Shown here one piece after another: positions 44,241-52,580 of a DNA stretch of 64,000 nucleotides. The position numbers and the translations under genes are program-made. This stretch comes from Symbiodinium sp. CCMP2592 (lineage: Eukaryota; Sar; Dinophyceae; Suessiales; Symbiodiniaceae). The stretch is taken from NCBI GenBank assembly GCA_905221615.1, contig CAJNDT010005913.1:2542001-2606000 (forward strand). The letters are read 5' to 3'. Below the pieces are notes generated by a model. That model saw only the letters and a list, made by a program, of their open reading frames with translations, had not been told where the DNA came from and made no database searches. The first letter of the stretch is position 1, and every line of letters begins with the position of its first letter.

Positions 44241-45977
44241 TCAGAGCGTCACCATTTCCATATCACTCGCGATCGTCTCGCCTTCTGGCGCACCGACGAC
44301 CGAATCCACATATCCAGACAGCGCTTCGATCTTGCCCATCTCGCCGCGCACGCTGTCCGCACAGAACAACTCGCCGCGTTCAAGATTCACGCTCTCGCTC
44401 GCGCCCGACACCTGACCAGGCTGATCATCCACCACCTGCGCCCCAAACGCCGGAGGATGCCGCTCGAGTGCCCCGCCCGACGACAACTCGATCAGATCCA
44501 TCGCGATCTGCCCCTCGCTCTTGCTCGCGTGCTGCGTCGGGATCGCCTGATCAAAGTGCTGCACGATACCATCACAGTTCTCGAAACTCCCCGCCTTCTC
44601 CGCGAAGGTCGCGCTCGGAAGGACCACGCCCGCCATTTCAACAAGCGCCGAATCGAGCGTATCCATCAGCACGATCTCGCAGTCGCTCACCGACTTGATC
44701 AGCTCATCCGTCACCCAGTCGCTCGGATAGTTGCCCGTAAGCACAACGCACCCGAATCCTGATGCATCACGAAGGAACGAACCAAACTCCCCGCCCATCG
44801 CGTTCATCGACTCCAGCACGCGCCGAACACCGCGAGCATTGGGCGCCTTCTCGGCGCGAGCCACAAAGTCCCTCGCGCCCCCCGTGTTCTTAAACACCCG
44901 ATCCGCGCCATCAATCGGCACAGCGCCGAGGTAGAACTTCGCCGAGTCATCAATCGACCGCACCGCCGTGACCAGCGCAAACGCTTCCTCGCTCGTCAGC
45001 ATCGGAGAAACAACAACACCAAGCGATCCATCAGCGCGCATCATCTCGATCGCCTGCTTGTACGCCCGCGCCCAGCTCGCCTCAACCATCATCCCGTGCT
45101 CGCGCCGCACCGGACCAGCCAACCGATCCTCGCTGTGCACGAACTTCCACCCATACCGAACCTCGTCCGTCATCCACCAAGTATTGATGTCCATGTTCTC
45201 GCGAGGCTTCAATCGATACATCATCCCCTGATTGTGCTCGACCCAGATATTGTCCCCCGACGCAGTCAGCGGATCGATCCCCGCCGTCCGCTTCAGGAAC
45301 CACACGCGCTGCGTGAACAAGAAGTCCTTATCAAGCAGCGCCCCAACCGGACACAGATCAATCACATTGCTCGCGATCGGGTTATCCAAAGGCACACCCG
45401 GGAACACATCAATCTGACTCTGGTTCCCGCGCCCATCAATCATCAGCTCAGTCGTCCCCGCGACCTCATCCGCGAACCGCACGCACCGCGTGCACATGAT
45501 GCACCGATCCGAGTACAGGTACACATTGGGACCCAGGTCCTTCTTCGGCTGCTTCACCTTCTGATCCGTGAACCGCGAGTGACCACGACCATACTGATAC
45601 GAGAAATCCTGCAGCGTGCACTCACCCGCCTGATCACACACCGGACAGTCCAATGGGTGATTAATCAGCAGATACTCCATCACCGCCTTCTGATTCGCGA
45701 CCGCCGACTCGCTCTCCGTCGTGACGACCATCCCCTCCGCCGCGTCCGTCGAGCACGTCGGGAGCAGCTTCCCGCCCATCATCAGCTCGAGCTTCCCGTC
45801 ATTCCGCGGATTGGGAGCCGAGATCTGAGCAAGACAAATCCGGCACTGCGCCGGCACACTCAACCCTTTGTGGTAACAGTACTGTGGGATCTCCACCCCG
45901 CACCGATTGGCAACATCGAGAACCTTCTCGCCCTGCTCAAACTCACACACAAGCCCGTTGATCGTAATGCTGCCCAT
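44241..45977 (-). CDS. nuoG: NADH-quinone oxidoreductase subunit G-like iron-sulfur protein
   Basis: The 578-residue protein shows NuoG order. A 2Fe-2S ferredoxin domain (VEIPQYCYHKGLSVPAQCRICL) comes first. Next are the His-Cys 4Fe-4S segment (HPLDCPVCDQAGECTLQDFSYQYG), the CIMCTRCVRFADEV segment and DLCPVGALLDKDF. A shortened molybdopterin-oxidoreductase-like domain closes the chain. It would carry electrons from the NADH module of complex I. At 578 residues it is shorter than the 680-900 common for NuoG, and no other nuo gene is adjacent. The ATG at 45977 has GAGGT upstream; the extra 25 residues of the longer frame are not conserved-looking. Confidence 0.87.
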   Translation of the reverse strand: MGSITINGLVCEFEQGEKVLDVANRCGVEIPQYCYHKGLSVPAQCRICLAQISAPNPRNDGKLELMMGGKLLPTCSTDAAEGMVVTTESESAVANQKAVMEYLLINHPLDCPVCDQAGECTLQDFSYQYGRGHSRFTDQKVKQPKKDLGPNVYLYSDRCIMCTRCVRFADEVAGTTELMIDGRGNQSQIDVFPGVPLDNPIASNVIDLCPVGALLDKDFLFTQRVWFLKRTAGIDPLTASGDNIWVEHNQGMMYRLKPRENMDINTWWMTDEVRYGWKFVHSEDRLAGPVRREHGMMVEASWARAYKQAIEMMRADGSLGVVVSPMLTSEEAFALVTAVRSIDDSAKFYLGAVPIDGADRVFKNTGGARDFVARAEKAPNARGVRRVLESMNAMGGEFGSFLRDASGFGCVVLTGNYPSDWVTDELIKSVSDCEIVLMDTLDSALVEMAGVVLPSATFAEKAGSFENCDGIVQHFDQAIPTQHASKSEGQIAMDLIELSSGGALERHPPAFGAQVVDDQPGQVSGASESVNLERGELFCADSVRGEMGKIEALSGYVDSVVGAPEGETIASDMEMVTL

Positions 45978-46158
45978 ATCAACCTCATACCGGCGCTCAA
46001 GAAGCCGCGCCCAACAACGAAGACCGTCAGCAATGACCGCCGCCGGACGCACACAACACCGACACTCCGTCGGCTGCCCTCTACTCTAGCACACTCCCCC
46101 CACCATCTCCCCAAAAACCAACACCACAAGCCTCAACCCGCCAGCACGAACCCCAAAA

Positions 46159-46974
46159 CTAAGGCTCAACACCTTCCTCAATCAGTTCCAAATCCGACGG
46201 ATCCTCCACACGCTCAACAGGCAAACTCCCCGCCCGATCCCAGTCCCCCGCGATCTTCCAAAACTCAACCTCGCCCCACAAGTCCTCAAAGTCAGGATCA
46301 ACCCGCCACCATCCACCCCCTGTGCTCAGGTCATACCCCGAGTCAATGCACAACTTCCAGTACCCAAGCGCCCGCTCCGTCTCACCCGCCACCGCCCAGT
46401 AACACGCCAGGTTGTACGCCCCACCCGTAGCCAGACCAGAAACCAAAGGCTCTTCCGCCGGTTCCCCACTCCCAACCCCAACAGCGCGCCCAGTCGCCGC
46501 CTCCGCGATCAGCGCCACCTCCCGAAAGTCCGCCCGCGACTCCTCGACCTGCCCCAACCCGCGCAGCGCCCACCCACGCATGTAGTACGCGCTGCTCAAC
46601 GAAGCCGTCCCCATCGCCTCAAAGTCCCACCCCTCAACGATCCGAAGCAACTGCTCCCAGCTGCTCCGCTCAATCGTCCGATCCATATCCCAGCTCCGGA
46701 ACCGATACGCGTACCCCCGATACAACCACGCATTCGGATCATTCGGAAAGTGCACAATCAGCTCATCCCCCGCTGTGCGAGCAATCCGACCCTGCCCACT
46801 CGCCATACCTTGGCGAACATTCGCAACCAGCCGAGAAACACTCGGACGAGCATCCATCGCCCGCGCCCGTGGAGACCGAACACGATCAATCTCCGAAAAC
46901 CCGATCACATACACAAACCCAACGAGCGCAAAGATCAACGCCGCCACCACCACATGCTTGACCGTAATCCCCAT
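46159..46974 (-). CDS. Membrane-anchored TPR-like protein, unknown
   Basis: The 271-residue protein has an N-terminal signal anchor (VVVAALIFALVGFVYVIGF). It continues with tetratricopeptide-like helices (PNDPNAWLYRGYAYRFRSWDMDRTIE; AYYMRGWALRGLGQVEESRADF; AYNLACYWAVAGETERALGYW). The last repeat pattern is common in planctomycete TPR proteins. A strong AAAGGAG precedes the ATG at 46974, which fixes the start. It is divergent from hisS. Its role is probably protein contacts at the membrane; the partner is unknown. Confidence 0.75.
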   Translation of the reverse strand: MGITVKHVVVAALIFALVGFVYVIGFSEIDRVRSPRARAMDARPSVSRLVANVRQGMASGQGRIARTAGDELIVHFPNDPNAWLYRGYAYRFRSWDMDRTIERSSWEQLLRIVEGWDFEAMGTASLSSAYYMRGWALRGLGQVEESRADFREVALIAEAATGRAVGVGSGEPAEEPLVSGLATGGAYNLACYWAVAGETERALGYWKLCIDSGYDLSTGGGWWRVDPDFEDLWGEVEFWKIAGDWDRAGSLPVERVEDPSDLELIEEGVEP

Positions 46975-47008
46975 ACAACACTCCTTTGACCAACCTACCC
47001 TACCACAT

Positions 47009-48466
47009 ATGGCCAACTCAGCAAAATCAATCCAACCCCCAAAGGGCACCCGAGACCTCTACCCCCAAGATGTCCTCGTCCGCCGCTACATCCAAAACGC
47101 ATGGCGCGACGCCTCCCTCCGCTGCGGCTTCGACGAAATCGAAGGCCCAACCTTCGAAACCTCAAACCTCTATTCGATCAAGTCCGGAGAAGGGATCCTC
47201 AACGAACTCTTCCAAGTCTTCTCAGGAAAAGGAGGACAAGAAACCCTCGACAAACTCGTCGCACAAGGTAAAGCCGACTTCGCTCTCCGCCCAGAGTTCA
47301 CCCCCACCCTCGCCAGAATGTACGCCGCCCGCGCCAAACAACTCCCCAAACCCTGCAAATGGTTCACCATCGGCCCATACTTCCGCGCTGAACGCCCACA
47401 AAAAGGACGCCTCAGAGAGTTCCTCCAACTCAACTGCGACATCATCGGACTTCCTTCCGACGACGACAACCCAACCACCCGCGCCCAGATGGACGCCGAA
47501 ACAATCGAAGTTTGTATCAGCGTCTTCGCCGCACTTGGACTCGACCAATCCAACCTCAGCATACAACTCAACGACCGCGCAGTCATGTCCTCCCACTTCC
47601 AAACACTGGGATTGACCGACACACAGACAGACACCGCCTTCAACCTCCTCGACAAACGCGACAAACTCCCCCTCGACAAACTCGCCGAACTCGCCAAAGA
47701 AGAATCGCTTCCAGGCCCCTTCATCACCTTCCTCACCCGCCCACTCGAAGGAGACCCCTCACTCGAGCCGAGCGCCGACCAACTCGACGCGATCAACAAA
47801 GCAACCGCAAGCTACGCCGACTGGATCTCAACAAACTTCAACATCGCACGCGGACTCGCCTACTACACCGGCACAGTCTTCGAAGCCATCGCCGACGGCC
47901 ACCGCGCCCTCGTAGGAGGCGGACGCTACGACAACCTCATCCAGCTCATGGGAGGCCCACCAACCCCCGCCGTCGGATTCGGAATGGGAGATGTCACCCT
48001 CCACAACACCCTCGAAGAAAAGCAACTCATCCCTGACGGCCCAGAACTCATGGAAGCCGTCGCAAGACCCCAAGCCTCCATTCGCCCCCAAGCCTTCATC
48101 GCCGTCCCCAACAACGACGAAGAAAACCGCGCCGCCGCCCAATCCCTCGCCGCCACTCTCCGCCGCGGCATCGAATCCGAGACCTATCTTAATAGAAACG
48201 ACCGCAAACCCTGGAACCCCGACCGCTACACCGTCCGCCCCCTCCACACCCGCACCTCCTACAAATCCACCACCAACCCAGGCAAACTCCGCAAGGACGC
48301 CGACTCCCAGCACGCCAAATACTTTATCGAGATCCACGCCCCCAACAAAGTCGAACTCACCGACATGGACAAACGCGAAGCCATCACCTCCCCAACCCAC
48401 GGCTCATTCTCCGCCAACCCCACAGACCCCAACTTCATCGGATCTGCACTCAACGAACTGCTCTAA
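47009..48466 (+). CDS. hisS: Histidyl-tRNA synthetase
   Basis: The 485-residue class II synthetase charges tRNA-His. It starts PPKGTRDLYPQDV and has motif 2 (FTIGPYFRAERPQKGRLREFLQLNCDIIG), the histidine-binding GLAYYTGTVFEA and motif 3 (GGGRYDNLIQLMGGPPTPAVGFGMG). The C-terminal anticodon-binding part is divergent: after FIAVPNNDEENRAAAQSLAATLRRGIE it carries an insert (YLNRNDRKPWNPDRYTVRPL) before the last strand. The ATG at 47009 is where homology begins; the open frame upstream is antisense to the TPR gene. Confidence 0.95.
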   Translation: MANSAKSIQPPKGTRDLYPQDVLVRRYIQNAWRDASLRCGFDEIEGPTFETSNLYSIKSGEGILNELFQVFSGKGGQETLDKLVAQGKADFALRPEFTPTLARMYAARAKQLPKPCKWFTIGPYFRAERPQKGRLREFLQLNCDIIGLPSDDDNPTTRAQMDAETIEVCISVFAALGLDQSNLSIQLNDRAVMSSHFQTLGLTDTQTDTAFNLLDKRDKLPLDKLAELAKEESLPGPFITFLTRPLEGDPSLEPSADQLDAINKATASYADWISTNFNIARGLAYYTGTVFEAIADGHRALVGGGRYDNLIQLMGGPPTPAVGFGMGDVTLHNTLEEKQLIPDGPELMEAVARPQASIRPQAFIAVPNNDEENRAAAQSLAATLRRGIESETYLNRNDRKPWNPDRYTVRPLHTRTSYKSTTNPGKLRKDADSQHAKYFIEIHAPNKVELTDMDKREAITSPTHGSFSANPTDPNFIGSALNELL

Positions 48467-48486
48467 ACCCCCTACCATGACCCACC

Positions 48487-49566
48487 ATGGGCACAAAGAT
48501 CCAAATCAAAAACCTCGTCAAAACCTTCGGCTCAGGCAATTCCGCCACCAACGCCGTCGACAACCTCTCACTCACCATCGAACCAGGTGATCTCTTCTTC
48601 CTCCTCGGACCCTCAGGGTGTGGCAAAACCACACTCCTCCGAATGATCGCCGGATTCATCGACCCCACCGCCGGCTCAATCGCCTTCGATGACAAAGTCG
48701 TCACACACGACCCGCCAAACAAACGAAACACCGGCATGGTCTTCCAGTCCTACGCGCTCTGGCCACACATGACCGTCGCCCAAAACGTAGCCTTCGGACT
48801 CAATGTCCGCAAAATCACAGGCAAAGAACAACACGACCGCGTCATGGAAGCACTCGAAGCCGTCCAAATGGCCGAGTACGCCGACCGCAAACCCACCCAA
48901 CTCTCAGGCGGACAACAACAACGCGTCGCCCTTGCACGTGCCATCGTCATCAAACCCTCCGTCCTATTGCTAGACGAACCCCTCTCCAACCTCGACGCCA
49001 AACTCCGCAACGACCTCCGCCTCCAGATCCGCAACATCTGCAAGGATTCGGGAATCACCACCGTCTATGTGACCCACGACCAAAAAGAAGCCCTCTCCAT
49101 GGCCGACAAAGTCGCGCTCCTCAAGAAAGGCAAGGTCATCCAGCTCGGCACACCCGTCGAGCTCTACCGCAAACCCAAATCCAAGTTCGTCGCCGAGTTC
49201 CTCGGAGAAACCAACCTCATCCACGCCCAAGCGTCAGGTTCAGCATCAAACACCACCCTCCAAATCGAAGCCGGCGCCTTCTCCGCAAACCTCGACAATG
49301 ACCACGCCGGAGACACCCTCGTCTCCATCCGCCCCGAAGCCATCACCCTCGAAAAACCGGGAACCCCAAACACCCTGCCAGGCCGCGTCCTCCACTCCAC
49401 CTACCTCGGCGAAACCGCACAACACATTGTCGAACTCAAAGGCGCCCCCAACATCAAAGTCGCCCAAATGAACCCCTTCGCCCCCACCACCATCGCGCCA
49501 AACCCCGGAGACGAAGTCGCGCTGCACCTGAGCCCCACCGACATCGTCCCGATCGATCACGATTGA
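48487..49566 (+). CDS. ABC transporter ATP-binding protein (FbpC/PotA/UgpC-like)
   Basis: The 359-residue ATPase has the Walker A loop GPSGCGKTT (41-49), the Q-loop VFQSYALWPHMTV, signature LSGGQQQRVALARAI, Walker B LLLDEPLSNLDAKL and switch THDQKEAL. A C-terminal TOBE-type domain (VSIRPEAITLE; VLHSTYLGETAQHIVEL) is typical of importers for sugars, polyamines or iron. It lies 20 bases after hisS, and no permease or solute-binding gene follows, so it is an orphan here and its substrate is unknown. Confidence 0.92.
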   Translation: MGTKIQIKNLVKTFGSGNSATNAVDNLSLTIEPGDLFFLLGPSGCGKTTLLRMIAGFIDPTAGSIAFDDKVVTHDPPNKRNTGMVFQSYALWPHMTVAQNVAFGLNVRKITGKEQHDRVMEALEAVQMAEYADRKPTQLSGGQQQRVALARAIVIKPSVLLLDEPLSNLDAKLRNDLRLQIRNICKDSGITTVYVTHDQKEALSMADKVALLKKGKVIQLGTPVELYRKPKSKFVAEFLGETNLIHAQASGSASNTTLQIEAGAFSANLDNDHAGDTLVSIRPEAITLEKPGTPNTLPGRVLHSTYLGETAQHIVELKGAPNIKVAQMNPFAPTTIAPNPGDEVALHLSPTDIVPIDHD

Positions 49567-49576
49567 TACATAAAGA

Positions 49577-49597
49577 AACCCGCCACAAGGACGGGTT
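49577..49597. terminator. Terminator hairpin between convergent genes
   Basis: AACCCG...CGGGTT with inner CC/GG pairs forms a short stem. On the minus strand it is followed by TCTTTATG, on the plus strand by ATCTAAG, so it serves the minus-strand gene better. It separates the ABC gene from the gene at 49655-50098. Confidence 0.6.
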
Positions 49598-49654
49598 ATC
49601 TAAGTCTCAACAAACACAAATCTGTGTGTAAAGCGATGTGTCGTTAAGAACGAT

Positions 49655-50098
49655 TTACTTCGCTGTGTACTGTCCGCGCGAAACTTTCTTAAAAACCTTC
49701 GTCTCGCGAATCAGCGCCTGATTCACGATCGTCCGGAAGTTTGCCGCAGTCGTCATGTACCCCGCATCGCGCGCCGCTTGAGCCGCATCAGTCACCGACA
49801 TCGTCTTGTTCTTGAGCACGCTCTGCAGCGTGTCAACAAGATTCATCTCGTTGCGCGGACGACGACGGATCCCACCGCTCGCGCTCAGCGCGCCATAGCT
49901 CGCGAGCTCGGATTCAACCTCCGCAAGCTCCGAATGCAGACGCTCGCGCTTGCGCTCAAGACGACCAACAACCTTTGCGCGTCGATTCATCTCCGCCTGC
50001 AGTTCCTCGAAGGAAACCGCACCAAGCTTGCCGCTCGACCGAGCGCCAGCGTTCTTGGAAACCTTCTTCGATGTTTTTTTCTTCGTTCTTTTCGCCAT
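49655..50098 (-). CDS. Basic protein with winged-helix-like C-terminus, probable DNA-binding
   Basis: The 147-residue protein has a very basic start (MAKRTKKKTSKKVSKNAG) and a coiled-coil stretch (VGRLERKRERLHSELAEVESEL). Its C-terminal 65 residues (LVDTLQSVLKNKTMSVTDAAQAARDAGYMTTAANFRTIVNQAL...FKKVSRGQYTAK) resemble HARE-HTH or other winged-helix modules. AAAGGAG upstream fixes the ATG at 50098. It lies between the ABC gene and parB, close to the parS cluster; a nucleoid role is possible but only inferred. Confidence 0.65.
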   Translation of the reverse strand: MAKRTKKKTSKKVSKNAGARSSGKLGAVSFEELQAEMNRRAKVVGRLERKRERLHSELAEVESELASYGALSASGGIRRRPRNEMNLVDTLQSVLKNKTMSVTDAAQAARDAGYMTTAANFRTIVNQALIRETKVFKKVSRGQYTAK

Positions 50099-50334
50099 GT
50101 GAACCCGCTCCTTTATGGGTAAGACATTCACCCGCATTGCGCGGGCTTGTGTAGTAGATCTGATATTGTGTGCTTCTAAACTCAGAATCTGATAGTGAAC
50201 AAACAATAAGAACTTGCGGATCCAAAGACCCTCAATAATGAGGCACTCTATCCAAACAGTTTCATATTGTCGAGTGATAACAAGATGAATAAACAACTCA
50301 TCAAGTTGCTCAGAGAAAGCTCAGCGAAAGAACC

Positions 50335-51561
50335 TCACCCGTCCATCGATACCCCAAGCCGCCCAAGCAAGCCATCAAACTGATCGAGATCGTAAAACTC
50401 AATCACCACCCGCCCCTTCTGCCGGCTCCTATCCGTCTTAATCTTCACACGCGTACCCAACTGCTCCCCAACACGCACCTCAAGATCACGAAGCACGCTC
50501 AGCGCCCGTTCGTCTTCAGGGTTTCCACCCGATGGAGGAACCACTCCCGTCGACGACCCAGCGACTTCATCGCCGATCGCACGCTCGAGTGCTCGAACAT
50601 TCCATCCCTCCTTGATACAACGCGCCGCATACTTGCGTTGCTTCTCAGGAGACCCAAGCGAAAGCAACACCTTCCCATGACCCGCGCTCAGCGCCCCACT
50701 CGAAACCAAGCTCTGCACCTCCGCAGGAAGTTCGAGCAACCGAACAATGTTCGCGACCGAAGAACGAGACACCCCCACCGCCTTCGAAATCTTCTCCTGT
50801 GTCATCCCGTACCGATCCGCAAGCGCCCGATACCCCTCCGCAAGCTCCACAACATTCAGATCCTCGCGCTGGACATTCTCAATCAGCGCCAGCTGCGCGC
50901 TCGTCACATCATCCACATCCCGCACAATCGCAGGCACAACCCCCAGCCCCGCAATCTTCGAGGCACGCCAACGCCGTTCGCCCGCGATCAACTCATACTC
51001 GGCTTTGCCCGAATCCCCCCCCGTATCCCCCTCAACCCGCCGCACCACAATCGGCTGCATCACCCCATGCGCCGAGATCGACTCCGCCAGCGCCCCCAGC
51101 GCCTCCTCATCAAACTCCCGACGAGGCTGGTCCCGATTCACCCCAATCGCCCCCACCGCAAGCTCAACCACACGCTCTCCGCTTGCCAGTCCCTCCGCAT
51201 CAGCGACCCCGCCAGCAACACGAACCTCTGAACCAGCAAGGCTTTGCGCCTCCCCATCGCCAACAAGCGCCGCCCGTTCCGCCCGATCGACCGCCGCATC
51301 CACCGCGGCACCCGCCGTCCCACCAGCCCCAGAGCTCTCAACCCCTCCAGCAATAGCCCCGCTCCCCCCGCGAGTCCCGTCAGCACCCAAATCGTCAGCG
51401 CCAACACCTGATAAGTTATCGGACTTAGAACTTTGTTCTACTTCAACAGCAATCGGCGCATCCACGAGCGCACTCAGCCCACGCCCAAGCCGAGAACGCT
51501 TCGCCCGTGTCCGAGTCTTCTTCGTCCCATTGCCGCCGTCATCCGATTTCTTCCCAGCCAT
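50335..51561 (-). CDS. parB: Chromosome-partitioning protein ParB
   Basis: The 408-residue protein loads on parS DNA and spreads as a CTP-dependent clamp. After a basic start (RSRLGRGLSALVD) comes an unusually long, low-complexity Ala/Gly/Asp linker of about 90 residues. Then follow VNRDQPRREFDEEALGALAESI, the CTP-binding GERRWRA (from about residue 194), the IENVQREDLNVVE segment and an HTH (YGMTQEKISKAVGVSRSSVANIVRLL), and a C-terminal dimerisation domain. The ATG at 51561 sits just before the conserved start. Three parS sites lie 0.3-1.0 kb upstream. No parA is adjacent, which is unusual. Confidence 0.95.
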   Translation of the reverse strand: MAGKKSDDGGNGTKKTRTRAKRSRLGRGLSALVDAPIAVEVEQSSKSDNLSGVGADDLGADGTRGGSGAIAGGVESSGAGGTAGAAVDAAVDRAERAALVGDGEAQSLAGSEVRVAGGVADAEGLASGERVVELAVGAIGVNRDQPRREFDEEALGALAESISAHGVMQPIVVRRVEGDTGGDSGKAEYELIAGERRWRASKIAGLGVVPAIVRDVDDVTSAQLALIENVQREDLNVVELAEGYRALADRYGMTQEKISKAVGVSRSSVANIVRLLELPAEVQSLVSSGALSAGHGKVLLSLGSPEKQRKYAARCIKEGWNVRALERAIGDEVAGSSTGVVPPSGGNPEDERALSVLRDLEVRVGEQLGTRVKIKTDRSRQKGRVVIEFYDLDQFDGLLGRLGVSMDG

Positions 51562-51639
51562 GCCGATCCGCCTCCATGCAATCCGCCGCTCAAAAACCGC
51601 GGCTTGTACCGTCGCCAACCCCAACCTACCATCACCCCC

Positions 51640-52212
51640 ATGGCACACAAAAACCAATCCGAGCTCATCGCCCGCGGACTTATCCTACACCAATCACACG
51701 CCTTAATGTGCCGAAGCACCAAGCACAACTACTACTATCTCCCAGGCGGACACATCGAGTTCGCCGAACCCGCCGCCAGCGCCCTCAAACGAGAACTCCA
51801 GGAAGAAGCCGCCGCCGACATCACCGTAGGCCCCCTCCTCCTCACCACCGAAAACACCTTCAACGACGGCAAGCGCGACCACCACGAAATCAACCTGGTG
51901 TTCCACGTGGAACAACTGAATGGCACCAAACTCGCCGCCACCGGATCCAGCACCAGCTCAACCAGCAGTGGGGACCTCCGCCCGGAGATCGAATCCCAAG
52001 AACCCGGCATCGACTTCGACTGGATCGACCTCGCCGCCGTCGCGGACATGGATATCCGCCCCCTCCAAATCAAAGCCTGGCTCGCCACCGGCGGCGCCCT
52101 CGCCCCTACCCACCCCTCTCCAAACTCTACTCCCAGCACCTCCCCAACCCCTCCCGCGGCCCCCCACCTCACCAGCTTCGAGATCCCCAGCTCAATCCCA
52201 ACCCCCCACTAA
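51640..52212 (+). CDS. Nudix hydrolase
   Basis: The 190-residue protein has the Nudix box GGHIEFAEPAASALKRELQE followed by EA: the G-x5-E-x7-RE-x2-EE pattern is present, with alanine in place of the final glycine. Nudix enzymes split nucleoside-diphosphate-linked compounds; the substrate is unknown. The C-terminal 40 residues are a low-complexity Pro/Thr/Ser tail. It is divergent from parB (78 bases apart). One parS site lies inside the gene and encodes FHVEQ, so the coding sequence and the partition site share the same bases. Confidence 0.85.
   Translation: MAHKNQSELIARGLILHQSHALMCRSTKHNYYYLPGGHIEFAEPAASALKRELQEEAAADITVGPLLLTTENTFNDGKRDHHEINLVFHVEQLNGTKLAATGSSTSSTSSGDLRPEIESQEPGIDFDWIDLAAVADMDIRPLQIKAWLATGGALAPTHPSPNSTPSTSPTPPAAPHLTSFEIPSSIPTPH
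51899..51914. other. parS site 1 (inside the Nudix gene)
   Basis: TGTTCCACGTGGAACA, a perfect 16-base palindrome matching the ParB target consensus TGTTnCACGTGnAACA at all defined positions. It lies in the Nudix reading frame, 0.34 kb from the parB start. Confidence 0.93.
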
Positions 52213-52262
52213 TCCGCCCTTACAGCCCAAAAAAGCGTTCAACGCCGAACTCGATACCAAAT

Positions 52263-52278
52263 TGTTCCACGTGGAACA
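52263..52278. other. parS site 2 (intergenic)
   Basis: The same perfect 16-base palindrome, extended by AAT on the left and ATT on the right to a 22-base palindrome (52260-52281). It lies between the Nudix stop and the histidine-kinase-like gene. Confidence 0.94.
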
Positions 52279-52299
52279 ATTGGCCCCGCGCATCACGCC

Positions 52300-52580
52300 C
52301 CACAAACCCGCAGCCAAACCTCGGCACATATCGGCATGGCAGCGGTGGGGCATCGCCGAGCAGATGCCGCCAGGGAGTCGGCGAGAATGCTGACAATAAC
52401 CAATTGCGAGGCATCTTCGGATTCGGCTTCATTGGGGTTTTGATCCGTCCGATACCCAGCGGATGCCTCGAGATGAGTTCTCATCTGATTCTTCCCAGCC
52501 TCGCCGATCGGACTCCGGCCGGCAGGACCCCCACGGCTCTCGACATGAGTCGGGGGCGGCGGCTCAATTGTTCCACGTGG
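52300..52580. other. GC-skew switch point, probable replication-origin region
   Basis: To the left the top strand is C-rich over G in genes of both orientations; to the right it is G-rich over C, again regardless of coding strand. For example bases 52141-52200 have 34 C and 7 G, and bases 53161-53220 have 36 G and 4 C. The change falls between about 52.3 and 52.56 kb, inside the parS cluster. This is what a bidirectional origin looks like. I found no convincing DnaA boxes, so the exact start of replication is not located. The bases at 52381-52440 are locally AT-richer. Confidence 0.75.
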
